Source of the DNA: Campylobacter sp. MIT 12-8780
Lineage (GTDB): Bacteria; Campylobacterota; Campylobacteria; Campylobacterales; Campylobacteraceae
Assembly: GCF_006864535.1 (NCBI RefSeq)
Contig: NZ_QHLL01000010.1
Coordinates: forward strand, 1-64,000
Direction: 5' to 3'
DNA length: 64,000 nt
The notes beneath the pieces are model-generated. The model was not told the origin of the DNA, did no database searches, and saw nothing but the letters and a program-made list of their open reading frames with translations. The position numbers and the translations under genes are program-made. Positions 16,437 through 25,220 of this stretch are shown here, one piece after another (the stretch's first letter is position 1; each line of letters opens with the position of its first letter).

Positions 16437-18080
16437 TTAATTTTTCATATTAATGGCTCTTTGTATCATCTCATCACTTGTTGTGATACTTTTTGAGCTT
16501 GCATCAAAAGCTTTTTGCATAACGATGAGATTGGTTAGCTCCATGCTTAAATCCGCATTTGATTGCTCTAGTTTGCCCCCAACAAAGCTTGCTGTGTAAT
16601 TAAAATTGCCATTTTGATCATAGATAAAAGTCGGCGCTCCGCTATTTGAAGTTTGCATAAAATTATTGCTACCAGCTGAAGCTAAGCCTTGTTCGTTGAT
16701 AAAATTATACAAAGCAAGTTTGCCTACAACGGCAGTGCGTCCGTTGGTAAATTGTGCGACTAAAGAGCCATCTTTGCTGATATCATATTGCGAGAAAAAG
16801 CCCTCAGCAAAGCCATTTGATCTTACGACAAGCTCATCATTTGAGTTAGAATTTTTGTTGATATAAACTCCATCATAGCCAGAGCCTACATTTGCATTTA
16901 AAGGTGTGCCAAGATTGACACTGATGGTGCCACCATTTGGATTTGGCACACTAGTAAGCGAGTTAGCAATTAAAGCTCCGTTTTGATTAAAGACTAAATT
17001 TCCATTACTCAAACCCCCGACTAATTCTCCATCGCTATTATACACCCCAGCACTTATGCTGTATTCGATATTTTCGCCAACTTGAGGTAATACACGAGAA
17101 AGTGTGTAGCGCAAGGTGCTTCTTGAGCCATCGCTATTATACACATCAGCTTCTAAAGTCTTATTATCTGCACTTTCTTGCTCGGTAGCTAAAACTGCAG
17201 AGTCTATATACAAGCTATCCCTATCAAGTCCGGCTAAATCCACAGCATTAGTTTGATAGTTTAAATTTTCATCTAAAATCGCTTCAATGCTTGATGTCAC
17301 GCCATTTGCGTCTTTGAAATTTAAAATCACTCTTTCGCCAGCCTTAGCACTAAAAATATCAGCTCTATTAACAGAGCCACTTGCAACGATCTTGCCTTCA
17401 TCATTTGTAGCGATATTGATGTTATTTGTATTTAATGGCACTTTTACATTTTGAGTTTTAGTTTCAGCATTTAAACTCCCTTTAAAACTTACGCTTGTGG
17501 TAACTTCTGGAGGAAGATATAAATTTTTAGGCACTGAAAGTATGCTTTGTGTCGTTGTTGCACCTATGCTAAAATCTTGATTTGGATTGTTTATAGTCCA
17601 GCCTGAAGTAACTGCGCCTGAGCCTAAATTTGTTCCCATAAGAGAAGAAACTCTGTCGCTAAAGCTCATTTGGGAAAAATTTGGATTCATCGTGCCTAAA
17701 ACATAGTTTCCAAAGCTATCGACTAAATTTCCATTTCCATCTCTTGAAAAAGAACCATTCCTTGTATAATAAGCTTGATTATTTGCCCCCAAAACGCCAA
17801 AAAAACCCTTGCCGTTTAAAGCCACATCAAACTCACCATCACTTGTCATAAATGAGCCTTGTTCAAAAACAACCTTACTTGCCGAACCTGTGCCGCCAAA
17901 GCCTGATTGGGCAGGGTTGGTTGATTGAGAGCTTGCTCTTTGATAAAAAATATCTTCAAATTCAGCAGAGGAGTATTTAAAGCCCGGAGTATTAATATTT
18001 GCTATATTATTTGCACTTATATCTATACCAAAATTTTGAGTTTTGATACCATTTACTCCATTATAAAATCCGCTAAACAT
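16437..18080 (-). CDS. flgE: Flagellar hook protein FlgE (flgE1-type, 547 residues)
   Basis: Extracellular axial protein exported by the flagellar type III system. The N-terminal signature of rod/hook proteins is clear (NGIKTQNFGIDISANNIAN followed by INTPGFK), and the C-terminal helix ends SMELTNLIVMQKAFDASSK followed by SITTSDEMIQRAI, as expected for the terminal coiled coil. The central part is a variable surface region. The start has GGGGAG ahead. It follows flgD in the same leftward cluster. C. jejuni, as I recall, has a second and longer hook gene elsewhere that makes most of the hook, so this shorter copy may have a related or minor role. Confidence 0.93.
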   Translation of the reverse strand: MFSGFYNGVNGIKTQNFGIDISANNIANINTPGFKYSSAEFEDIFYQRASSQSTNPAQSGFGGTGSASKVVFEQGSFMTSDGEFDVALNGKGFFGVLGANNQAYYTRNGSFSRDGNGNLVDSFGNYVLGTMNPNFSQMSFSDRVSSLMGTNLGSGAVTSGWTINNPNQDFSIGATTTQSILSVPKNLYLPPEVTTSVSFKGSLNAETKTQNVKVPLNTNNINIATNDEGKIVASGSVNRADIFSAKAGERVILNFKDANGVTSSIEAILDENLNYQTNAVDLAGLDRDSLYIDSAVLATEQESADNKTLEADVYNSDGSRSTLRYTLSRVLPQVGENIEYSISAGVYNSDGELVGGLSNGNLVFNQNGALIANSLTSVPNPNGGTISVNLGTPLNANVGSGYDGVYINKNSNSNDELVVRSNGFAEGFFSQYDISKDGSLVAQFTNGRTAVVGKLALYNFINEQGLASAGSNNFMQTSNSGAPTFIYDQNGNFNYTASFVGGKLEQSNADLSMELTNLIVMQKAFDASSKSITTSDEMIQRAINMKN

Positions 18081-18105
18081 AACTCCCCCTTTGCCTTTTT
18101 AATTT

Positions 18106-18834
18106 TTAGCTAATCTCAGCTATTTGATCAAATTTCACATACTGCCCAGCGATTTGAGCGTAAGGCACGCCATCTTTAAATTGAATACTTTCTATAGGAT
18201 ATGCTCCATACGCACTAGTAGAAGTGCCTCCATCAACATCGGTATAGCTTACCTTCATCGTGTAATTGCCAGCTCCAACATAATTACCATTGTCATTTCT
18301 GCCGTCCCAATCAATAGTGTTTGTGCCGACTTTAAGATCATCTTTTGCCACTTTAATGCTTCGCACCACATCACCATTTGCATTAAGCACTTGAAAAGTT
18401 GCTCCGTCTTTTGTCTCTTTAGGAAGATACATTTTGGCTGAAATTTTTTCAGTCGCGCTTGTGAGTTTAAAGGTGCTTTCTGTAATCACAGCTGTTCTTC
18501 CTATGGCATTAAGCACGGATAAATTTCCACTTGAAAGCATAACATCTGAAAGCTGAGTCATAGTTTCAACCATTTTTTCCATAGTGGTATTTGTATTTTG
18601 TTGCATTTCAAGAGCAGCAAGTTGTGAAGTTTGCGTAAGCATTTTATCACTATCCATAGGATCGGTTGGATCTTGGTGTTGCATTTCTATCAACAAAAGT
18701 TTTAAAAATGCGTCTTTATCCAGCATCGCATTTGAGGCTGCTGAACTTGCACTTGAATTATTTGTTGAGCTTGTGTCTGTCGTCGCTGTCGTTGTCGGCG
18801 TGGTAACTGAATTGGTTGTTGTTGCTAAAGCCAT
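18106..18834 (-). CDS. flgD: Flagellar hook capping protein FlgD
   Basis: Scaffold cap needed for hook polymerisation, 242 residues. The first 40 residues are a Thr/Ser/Ala-rich low-complexity tract. The conserved N-terminal FlgD motif follows (LDKDAFLKLLLIEMQHQDPT and DPMDSDKMLTQTSQL). The C-terminal half holds the FlgD immunoglobulin-like part with NTIDWDGRNDNGNYVGAGNY. The start ATG has AAGGAGAG ahead. A sigma54 promoter lies 32-49 bases upstream, between the fliK stop and this start. It precedes flgE by 25 bases. Confidence 0.95.
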   Translation of the reverse strand: MALATTTNSVTTPTTTATTDTSSTNNSSASSAASNAMLDKDAFLKLLLIEMQHQDPTDPMDSDKMLTQTSQLAALEMQQNTNTTMEKMVETMTQLSDVMLSSGNLSVLNAIGRTAVITESTFKLTSATEKISAKMYLPKETKDGATFQVLNANGDVVRSIKVAKDDLKVGTNTIDWDGRNDNGNYVGAGNYTMKVSYTDVDGGTSTSAYGAYPIESIQFKDGVPYAQIAGQYVKFDQIAEIS

Positions 18835-18865
18835 CTTACTCTCCTTGTGATTTTATCTTTATTTA

Positions 18866-18883
18866 AAGCAATTTTTGTTCCAA
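18866..18883 (-). promoter_or_regulatory. Sigma54 promoter for flgD-flgE
   Basis: Minus strand reads TTGGAACAAAAATTGCTT, with GG and GC exactly ten bases apart (GG at 18881-18880, GC at 18869-18868), the RpoN pattern. It is in the 50-base gap between fliK and flgD. Confidence 0.85.
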
Positions 18884-18884
18884 G

Positions 18885-21029
18885 TTAAAAATACCTTGCT
18901 AAAACAAGTTCTAGGGTATTGTTTTCACTTGTATTTTCAAACTCGCTTTCATAATTAAAAGCATTTTTGTTTTTGTTTTGTCCTTGATTTTGCTCTTTTT
19001 TGCTTTGATCGCTAAAGTTCATTTCAAGCCCTGTAAATCCCATATTTACAAGTGAATTTTTAAACTCAGCTTGGTTTTGGATAAACAAGTTCATCGCATT
19101 GGTATTGGTGTTAAAATTGATATGTAAATTACTTCCTCTTTGGATCAAGGTAACCTCAACTTCACCTAAATTTGATGGATTTAAAGTGATATTAAGCTTG
19201 GTAATTGGAGCTTTGTAATTTGCCATTTGCTCTTTTAAATCATTTGCAAAATGTTGCAAAGTCTCTTTAGCATTTACTGCTGATTTAAGCTCGTTTCTTG
19301 ATACTTGAGCTAAATCCTTAATCAAAGAATTTAACTCGCTATTATCGTTTTTATTGATATTTAAGGTGCTTTCCTCACTACTTTTTTGCGTGCTTTCTTT
19401 GCCAAAATTCAAGTTTTGTTGTTCTTTTGAAGCATTTTGGTTTTGCTCGCTATTTGCGTTATTTTGCGCGTTTGAGCCTAAGTTTTCTTTGGTATTGATC
19501 TTGTTTAAGATATTTTCAAAAGCAGGTTTTACATCTGTGCTTTTAAAATCTTTATTTTCTACTCTTACGCTCTCACTCATAGTTTTTATCTCACTTGCAA
19601 GTTTTACTTGCTCGTTTGAGTTTGCTTTTATCTCACTTTTTGGTGTGCTTTTTTCTTTTGCAAATTCTTTTGGAAGTTCTTTTGTATTTTGATTGTGTAT
19701 TGTTTCAAGCTCATCTTTTACATCAAAATCATTTTTTGTTATGATTTTTTCTGCATTTTTTGGCTCAGCATTTTGAGTTTTTAAAGCTTGGTTTTGAGTT
19801 GCTTTTTCATCTTCGTTTTGAATTTGTGTTTGTATTTTTTCTTTTTCTTTTACCAATTTAGAGTTTAAAATTTGAGTATTTTGTCCTTCTTTACTCACTT
19901 CTTTTGTAAGATCTTGAGTTTGGCTTTTAGTTTCTTTTATCTCTTGAGTTTGATTAAAGCTCTTAGAAGAAACCTTTGTGTTTGGCTCATCTTGTAAGAT
20001 AAAGGTATTTTCTTTTATGCTCTTTTCAGTGCTAGGTGTTTGCAAAGAAGCGTTTGAGCTGTTTTTGGCTGTGTTATTAAGCTTATCGTTGATAGCTTCT
20101 TTTGAGCTTAACACTTGCAAAGTGCTTTTAAATTCATCTTTTTGTGTGTTTAAAGTGCTGTTTTTAGCTGTTTTTTCGCTTATATTTTCTTTTGTGTTTT
20201 CTATTTTGCTGTCTAAATGATCGATGATTTTATCTTTAGGCTCTTTACTTGGCGAGCTTGTGTCGATTTTTGTAGCTTTGGTGTGAGTTAGTTCATCAGT
20301 ATTTTCACTCACTAAAGTTTTTTTGTTTTTGTTTTCTAAATCCAAGCTTTTTAATGCTTTTGAAAGTAAATTTGTAGCATCTTTTGAATTTGATTTTTGT
20401 GTATTTTGCTTGCTTTCTAAGCCCTCAAGTGCGGCAGCTATTTTGGTGTTGAGATATTGCTTGAATACATTTTCAATAGACTTGTTAAAAAACTCAGCCT
20501 TGTTTAAATTTGGAAAAGCTTCTTTAAGCTCAAGCAAGCGATCAACCTTGATGTTTGAAACATTTAAATTTAAGCCTTTAGCAAGCTCTAAGAGTTCGCC
20601 TAAATTTTTTGCACCTTTTAAAGCTTCAAGATTGCTTTGTGTGCTTAAAAGCTGTTGAGTTTGGCTTGAAAGATTGCCAAGCTTGATATCTGTGCTTTGA
20701 ATTTGAAGTTTTTCTAAAACTCCCAAAACCTCCATGAAGCTTAAGGACTCAAATATAGACTCGTTCTTACTCTCATCAAAACTGCCAAAGCCTCCTAAAA
20801 GATCGCTTTTTTCAAGCATAGCTCTTGCATCTTGTAATACTTCTTGTTCGCTGATTTGTAAGCGTTCTGGCAAAAATTGATTCGTCTCATCGATAGCTTG
20901 GACTAAATTTGCTAAAAAGCTTTGCCCCTCATCACTACTTACTGAACTTGATGAGCTTGCTGGCTCGCTCGCACTTGTTTTTACTTGCTTGAATGCAAGA
21001 TCGATGATATCACTTTTTGCCGCTAACAT
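18885..21029 (-). CDS. fliK: Flagellar hook-length control protein FliK
   Basis: Secreted ruler protein that sets hook length and switches export from hook to filament substrates. At 714 residues it is long for the family. Most of the middle (about residues 210-600) is a low-complexity tract rich in Lys, Asn, Gln, Glu, Ser and Thr. The conserved C-terminal domain is clear: KLNITLNPSNLGEVEVTLIQ, then INFNTNTNAMNLFIQNQAEF, then NMGFTGLEMNFSD. The N-terminal 200 residues are helical. It follows the 108-residue gene by 21 bases and is probably transcribed from the sigma54 promoter ahead of that gene. Size and composition should vary between strains. Confidence 0.92.
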   Translation of the reverse strand: MLAAKSDIIDLAFKQVKTSASEPASSSSSVSSDEGQSFLANLVQAIDETNQFLPERLQISEQEVLQDARAMLEKSDLLGGFGSFDESKNESIFESLSFMEVLGVLEKLQIQSTDIKLGNLSSQTQQLLSTQSNLEALKGAKNLGELLELAKGLNLNVSNIKVDRLLELKEAFPNLNKAEFFNKSIENVFKQYLNTKIAAALEGLESKQNTQKSNSKDATNLLSKALKSLDLENKNKKTLVSENTDELTHTKATKIDTSSPSKEPKDKIIDHLDSKIENTKENISEKTAKNSTLNTQKDEFKSTLQVLSSKEAINDKLNNTAKNSSNASLQTPSTEKSIKENTFILQDEPNTKVSSKSFNQTQEIKETKSQTQDLTKEVSKEGQNTQILNSKLVKEKEKIQTQIQNEDEKATQNQALKTQNAEPKNAEKIITKNDFDVKDELETIHNQNTKELPKEFAKEKSTPKSEIKANSNEQVKLASEIKTMSESVRVENKDFKSTDVKPAFENILNKINTKENLGSNAQNNANSEQNQNASKEQQNLNFGKESTQKSSEESTLNINKNDNSELNSLIKDLAQVSRNELKSAVNAKETLQHFANDLKEQMANYKAPITKLNITLNPSNLGEVEVTLIQRGSNLHINFNTNTNAMNLFIQNQAEFKNSLVNMGFTGLEMNFSDQSKKEQNQGQNKNKNAFNYESEFENTSENNTLELVLARYF

Positions 21030-21050
21030 AGTATTTCCTCGTAAATTTTT

Positions 21051-21377
21051 TTATAAAAATGACTCTTGAGCCAAATGTGGAAATGACGAACGCAAGCTTT
21101 CGCTTGGATAAATTTTAAGCATAATATTTGCTTCATTCATCTCCTCGATAAACTCTAAAAGCTCGTTTAAATCGCGAGCGCTTTTGATCTTTTCATAGTT
21201 TTTTTCATCATTTAAGATTGCAGAAAGCTCTGCTGAAATTCTTACCATTTTTTCATCTTGTGCCTTTGCTTTTAAATTCTCAAGCAAGCTTAAAACTTGC
21301 AATACAAGCTCAGGTTTTTTTGCACTTAATTCCTCTTTGAAAGTCTCTAAAGCTTCTAATTGAATCGGCTTTGACAT
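21051..21377 (-). CDS. Unknown 108-residue protein, first gene of the hook operon
   Basis: A small, mostly helical, Glu/Lys/Leu-rich cytoplasmic protein with no domain I can name. The conserved-looking segment is KMVRISAELSAILNDEKNYE. I chose the ATG at 21377, which has AAGGAG six to ten bases ahead and lies downstream of the sigma54 promoter; the longer open frame starting at 21431 would run through that promoter and is rejected. The gene sits directly before fliK-flgD-flgE under flagellar sigma54 control, which suggests a flagellar role, for example as a chaperone or assembly factor. As I recall, C. jejuni has an unannotated small gene in the same place. Confidence 0.75.
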   Translation of the reverse strand: MSKPIQLEALETFKEELSAKKPELVLQVLSLLENLKAKAQDEKMVRISAELSAILNDEKNYEKIKSARDLNELLEFIEEMNEANIMLKIYPSESLRSSFPHLAQESFL

Positions 21378-21413
21378 TTTTGTCTCCTTAAAATAAAATA
21401 TTTTCTCTAAGAA

Positions 21414-21431
21414 AAGCAAGTTTCGTTCCAA
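21414..21431 (-). promoter_or_regulatory. Sigma54 promoter for the hook operon
   Basis: Minus strand reads TTGGAACGAAACTTGCTT with GG (21429-21428) and GC (21417-21416) spaced by ten bases, the RpoN -24/-12 pattern. It is about 37 bases before the start of the small first gene. Confidence 0.87.
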
Positions 21432-21573
21432 CTTTTAAAATTTCAAAAAATAAAAACTAAACTCAACATAGCAAAAGCTTACAAAAAGCAAAAAAGTTAA
21501 AAATCTACAAGAAAAATGATTACATTAAAAATAAAAATTACAAAAGATTAAGAAGTATAAAAGCAAAAAACAC

Positions 21574-22491
21574 TTAAAAAAATGCCTCAAGCTCTTGCTG
21601 CATAGCTTTTGCGTTCTCACAGCGATTGATCTTGTCTCTAAAAGCTGAAGCGTCTTTGTAACCTTTAGAGTATTCATGCAAATGCTTTCTAAAAAGCTTT
21701 ACACCTTGTTCGCCGTAGTGTTTAAGCATAGCCTCAAAATGAAAAGAGATAATTTCTTTTTTTAAAGTTTCGCTGATTTTTTGATCGTTTTTAATCTCAT
21801 AAAAAATCCAAGGCTTACCAATGCTAGCCCGCCCTATCATCAAAGCATCACTTTGTGTGAGGGCTAAGACTTCTTTAGCATTTTCAAAGCTTATATCTCC
21901 ATTTGCTACTACTGGGATTTTTACAGCTTTTTTAGCTTTTAAAATGCCCTCATAATCAGCCTTTCCGCTGTAAAGTTGCTTTCTTGTTCGTGCGTGTATG
22001 CTGATAAAATCAGCTCCGGCTTGCTCGCAAGCTTGTGCGATTTGATCTGGAATTTTTTCCTCAAAGCCAAGTCTAAATTTCACACTTAGGCTTTTTTTCT
22101 TAGAATGCGTTTTTATCGTGCTTACAAGGCTTTTTAAAAGCTCTAAATTTAAAAGCAAGCTAGCACCTGCGTTTTGTTTGATGACTTTATTGACCGGGCA
22201 ACCGCAGTTAAAGTCTATGCCATCGATAAATTCAAAGTCATTTAAAAGCAAAACTGCTTTTTTAATCACTTCTTTATCAGCGCCTGCGATTTGAACTATG
22301 TATGGATTTTCAAGGCTTGATTTTTCAAGCATTTTAAGGGTTTTTTTGCTCTCATACACCAAAGCATTTGAGCTTATCATCTCACTTATGGTTAAATCAG
22401 CGTTAAATTTTTTTACCACTTCCCTAAAAGGCAGATCAGAAAAACCTGCCATAGGAGCAAGGATTAAAGGCTTTTGAGTAAAGTCTATCAT
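21574..22491 (-). CDS. dus: tRNA-dihydrouridine synthase (Dus family)
   Basis: Flavoenzyme that reduces uridine to dihydrouridine in tRNA. The 305-residue TIM barrel has PLILAPMAGFSDLPFRE at the FMN-binding start, GIDFNCGCPVNKVIKQNAGASLL containing the catalytic Cys (shown here as NCGCP), SVKFRLGF, SIHARTRKQLYSG, VVANGDIS and LMIGRASIGKPWIF. A helical C-terminal domain follows. Which uridine it acts on (DusB-like is most likely) cannot be told. It is the last gene of the leftward accD-rlmH-dksA-membrane protein-dus unit and begins three bases after the preceding stop. Confidence 0.93.
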   Translation of the reverse strand: MIDFTQKPLILAPMAGFSDLPFREVVKKFNADLTISEMISSNALVYESKKTLKMLEKSSLENPYIVQIAGADKEVIKKAVLLLNDFEFIDGIDFNCGCPVNKVIKQNAGASLLLNLELLKSLVSTIKTHSKKKSLSVKFRLGFEEKIPDQIAQACEQAGADFISIHARTRKQLYSGKADYEGILKAKKAVKIPVVANGDISFENAKEVLALTQSDALMIGRASIGKPWIFYEIKNDQKISETLKKEIISFHFEAMLKHYGEQGVKLFRKHLHEYSKGYKDASAFRDKINRCENAKAMQQELEAFF

Positions 22492-22494
22492 TAT

Positions 22495-23481
22495 TTATTG
22501 CACGAGCGTGTTAAAATCAACTTTTTTGTGATGTTCTCTTGCTAAAAGTATGATATTGAACTCTTCATACTCTTTAGAACTCATTTTTAGCTCAAGTCTT
22601 AACTCATCAAAAAGCCCAAATTCAGCCAAGATAAACAAATACGCTTTAAGTGCATCGCTATTTTGCTCTTTAAGTTTTTTAAAGATCGCTATTAAAGAAT
22701 CTGGATCAAGTTTTTTAGTGCTTAATTTAGCGATATCAAGGTATTGCTTTTCACTTAACACCGCTTCATTAAGCAAGCTTTCAAATTCTTGATTATTCAT
22801 TTGCAAACTACCTTGTTCAAAACGTTTGAAAAGCTCGGTGATTTGTTGAGCGTTTTTATGCAAACTCAAACTTTGAATTTGCTTGAAAGTGCCAAGTTTT
22901 AAAAGCTCTTCAAAAGCGATAAGATCAAGTTCGTTTTGAAATTCTTTTTTATTTTTGAGTCTTAAAAATGCGTAATTTATATCGTTTAAAATGGTGTTTT
23001 TTTCATTAAGTTGCACAAGTGGATTTTCTTGATCGAGTTTAAATTTCTTTAAATTGACGCTTTTTTGCTCTTTAAGCTCACTTAAGATATCAAGCACTTC
23101 GTTTAATTTATCATTATTTGGAATTTTTTCAAATGTTTTTAAACTTTTTACTAGCTCGGCTGCATTTTGAAATTCTTTGATTTTAAAATGTGGCTTAGGA
23201 TTTTTTTCTAAGAGTAAATCAAGAGCAAAATGTTGAAATTTGCGAGCATCGCTATAAAAATCTTTTGTTTTTAAATACCGCAAAAAGGTATAAAAACTCA
23301 TATGTAAAATCGCACAAACAAACAAAAACACTACCGGCAAAACAACCCAAACCACCACCGGCAAGGTAAATTCATACCCTCCAAACATAAGGGTAAATTC
23401 GGCATTACTCACATGATAAACAAAGGCTCCTAACAAGACTAAATAAAGCAATCCTGAGAATATAAAAAGCTTGATCCTCAT
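22495..23481 (-). CDS. Membrane-anchored protein of unknown function
   Basis: A 328-residue protein with two membrane segments near the N-terminus (about residues 5-24 and 39-63) and a long cytoplasmic or periplasmic helical part rich in Lys, Leu and Glu. I do not recognise a catalytic motif. The N-terminal layout of two close hydrophobic helices loosely recalls LapA-type proteins, but this is not strong enough to name it. I chose the ATG at 23481, with AAAAGGAG ahead and a four-base overlap with the dksA-like gene; an in-frame ATG further up is inside that gene. A homologue stands between dksA and dus in C. jejuni, as I recall. Confidence 0.75.
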   Translation of the reverse strand: MRIKLFIFSGLLYLVLLGAFVYHVSNAEFTLMFGGYEFTLPVVVWVVLPVVFLFVCAILHMSFYTFLRYLKTKDFYSDARKFQHFALDLLLEKNPKPHFKIKEFQNAAELVKSLKTFEKIPNNDKLNEVLDILSELKEQKSVNLKKFKLDQENPLVQLNEKNTILNDINYAFLRLKNKKEFQNELDLIAFEELLKLGTFKQIQSLSLHKNAQQITELFKRFEQGSLQMNNQEFESLLNEAVLSEKQYLDIAKLSTKKLDPDSLIAIFKKLKEQNSDALKAYLFILAEFGLFDELRLELKMSSKEYEEFNIILLAREHHKKVDFNTLVQ

Positions 23482-23834
23482 AGTTTTTCTCCTTTTTCTA
23501 TACTTTGACGACAATTAATGCAATACTTTGCATGCGGTTTGATCTTTAGGCGATTTGTATCAATATCTTCTTCACAAGACTCACAAATCCCATAAATACC
23601 TTGCTTGATCTTAGAAAGTGAATTTTCAATCTCACCAAGCTCTTGTTTGAGATTTGAATTTATCGTTTGTTCGATCTGCGAGCTTGTGTTAATGCTTGAA
23701 AAGTCAATATTATCATTTGGTTCTGAATTATACAAATCCTCGATTTCTTGAGTATTGCTATCAAGCTGATTTAAGATAAGTTTTTTTCTCTCTTCTAAAA
23801 TTTTTTGAAAACTTTTGAGTTTTGATTTATCCAT
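23478..23834 (-). CDS. dksA: DksA/TraR-family zinc-finger regulator
   Basis: Small RNA-polymerase-binding protein that acts through the secondary channel and, with ppGpp, adjusts rRNA and amino-acid gene transcription. The 118-residue protein has an N-terminal coiled coil (about residues 1-80) and a C-terminal four-cysteine finger, CESC then 17 residues then CINC. The coiled-coil tip would carry the DksA acidic residues (around NDNIDFSS). It is shorter than E. coli DksA (151), as in other Campylobacter. It follows rlmH by nine bases and overlaps the next gene by four. Confidence 0.88.
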   Translation of the reverse strand: MDKSKLKSFQKILEERKKLILNQLDSNTQEIEDLYNSEPNDNIDFSSINTSSQIEQTINSNLKQELGEIENSLSKIKQGIYGICESCEEDIDTNRLKIKPHAKYCINCRQSIEKGEKL

Positions 23835-23843
23835 TTGAAGCCT

Positions 23844-24296
23844 TTATTTGTGATATGGGTGTTGATAGTGCAGACAAAAAGCGCGGTAAATCTGCTCTAA
23901 AAGAACGATTTTAACAAGATGATGAGCAAGGGTAAGTTTGCTTAAAGATAAACTTAGATCAAAATGCGAAAGAAAGCTTTTTTCAAAGCCATACGCCCCA
24001 CCGATAAAAAAGCTTAACTCACTTTTATCTACCAAAAGCCTTGAAAATTCTAAACTATCAAAGCTTTTGCCCCGCTCATCAAGAATGATACTATAGCCTT
24101 TTTTATGTGCTAACATTGGCTCTTCATAGCTTTTTTTCGCTTCGCTTGCGCTAAGTTTTTGAGCATTGGCGATTTTGTTGTTAAATACATTGTATTCACT
24201 TAAACGCGCATAATGACTAATAAGCTTGGTGTATTTGTGTTCAAGGTTTTGAAATTCACCTTGTTTTTTTTGCACGCAAACGATATGAATTTGCAA
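23844..24296 (-). CDS. rlmH: 23S rRNA pseudouridine-1915 N3-methyltransferase
   Basis: SPOUT-class methylase that modifies pseudouridine 1915 in helix 69 of 23S rRNA. The 150-residue length is normal. Motifs are [11 protein letters not shown], then [13 protein letters not shown] (the SAM-binding knot), then [20 protein letters not shown] and the C-terminal HQHPYHK-like end (here YQHPYHK). The start is a TTG at 24296, with AGGAG seven bases ahead that overlaps the accD stop region. It sits between accD and dksA. Confidence 0.95.
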   Translation of the reverse strand: MQIHIVCVQKKQGEFQNLEHKYTKLISHYARLSEYNVFNNKIANAQKLSASEAKKSYEEPMLAHKKGYSIILDERGKSFDSLEFSRLLVDKSELSFFIGGAYGFEKSFLSHFDLSLSLSKLTLAHHLVKIVLLEQIYRAFCLHYQHPYHK

Positions 24297-24299
24297 AGC

Positions 24300-25142
24300 C
24301 TAACTCCTACTTAAGAGCTTTAAAAAATCGCTAATACACTGCTTAAGCTCACTTCTTTGCACGATAGCATCAATAAGTCCGTGTTCAAGCAAAAACTCAG
24401 CCCTTTGAAAGCCTTCTGGCAAATCAGCCCCTATAGTCTGCTTAATCACTCTTGCTCCTGCAAAGCCTACTAAAGCACCCGGCTCAGCGATAATAATATC
24501 ACCTAAAAAAGCAAAAGAAGCTGAAACCCCACCCATAGTAGGATCAGTAAGCACACAAATACAAGGCAGCTTCTCATCAGCTAAAAGTTTTAAGGCTGCT
24601 GAGGTTTTACTCATTTGCATTAAAGCAAAAGTGCTTTCTTGCATTCTTGCTCCACCTGAAGCACAAACGATGACAAGAGGAGTTTTATTTGTTATAGCCC
24701 TTTGCACCGCTCTTACAACCTTTTCACCCTCAACCGAACCTAAAGAGCCACCCATAAAAGCAAAGTCAAATACAACAAGTTGAGTTTTTACGCCATTCAT
24801 CAAACATTCGCCGCTGATTGCCGCACTTTTTCGTCCTGTTTTTTCTTCACTTTCGCTCAAACGCTTTTTATAAGACTTGCTATCTACAAATTTAAGTGGA
24901 TCAACAGCGTGCAAAGCTGCGTCATACTCTATAAAAGAACCCTCATCACTTAAAAGCTCTATCCTTTGAAGCGGAGAAATTCTCATATGAAAATTACATT
25001 TTGGGCAGACATTATTTGAGCTTTGTATCTCTTTGTAATACATTAAAGCATGGCAATTATCGCATTTTACCCAGTGATTTGGTGCTTCACTTGGCGAAGC
25101 TTGTTTGCGTCTTATACCTGAAAAAAGTTCTAAAAAATTCAT
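24300..25142 (-). CDS. accD: Acetyl-CoA carboxylase carboxyltransferase subunit beta
   Basis: Carboxyltransferase beta subunit that moves the carboxyl group from biotin to acetyl-CoA to give malonyl-CoA, the first step of fatty acid synthesis. The 280-residue protein starts with a four-cysteine zinc ribbon (CDNCHALMYYKE and CPKCNFHM), then the crotonase-fold part with AFMGGSLGSVEGEKVVRA, ASGGARMQESTFALMQM, DPTMGGVSASFA and GFAGARVIKQTI. It is the first gene of its leftward unit, behind an extended -10 promoter; the ribosome site is weak (AAAG). Confidence 0.96.
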   Translation of the reverse strand: MNFLELFSGIRRKQASPSEAPNHWVKCDNCHALMYYKEIQSSNNVCPKCNFHMRISPLQRIELLSDEGSFIEYDAALHAVDPLKFVDSKSYKKRLSESEEKTGRKSAAISGECLMNGVKTQLVVFDFAFMGGSLGSVEGEKVVRAVQRAITNKTPLVIVCASGGARMQESTFALMQMSKTSAALKLLADEKLPCICVLTDPTMGGVSASFAFLGDIIIAEPGALVGFAGARVIKQTIGADLPEGFQRAEFLLEHGLIDAIVQRSELKQCISDFLKLLSRS

Positions 25143-25170
25143 TCTTTAAGCCTTGTAATAAAACTTCGCC

Positions 25171-25179
25171 ATTATAGCA
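25171..25179 (-). promoter_or_regulatory. Extended -10 promoter for accD
   Basis: Minus strand reads TGCTATAAT (25179-25171), the same extended -10 as at lysA, about 30 bases before the accD start. Confidence 0.7.
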
Positions 25180-25220
25180 AATAAAATATTTGACTTTGCT
25201 AAGAATAGCAATTTTTTTTC

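Noticed and set aside
19354..20658. Several plus-strand ORFs opposite fliK
   Set aside because: They are Phe/Leu/Ser-rich mirror images of the Lys/Glu/Asn-rich FliK core, without ribosome sites.
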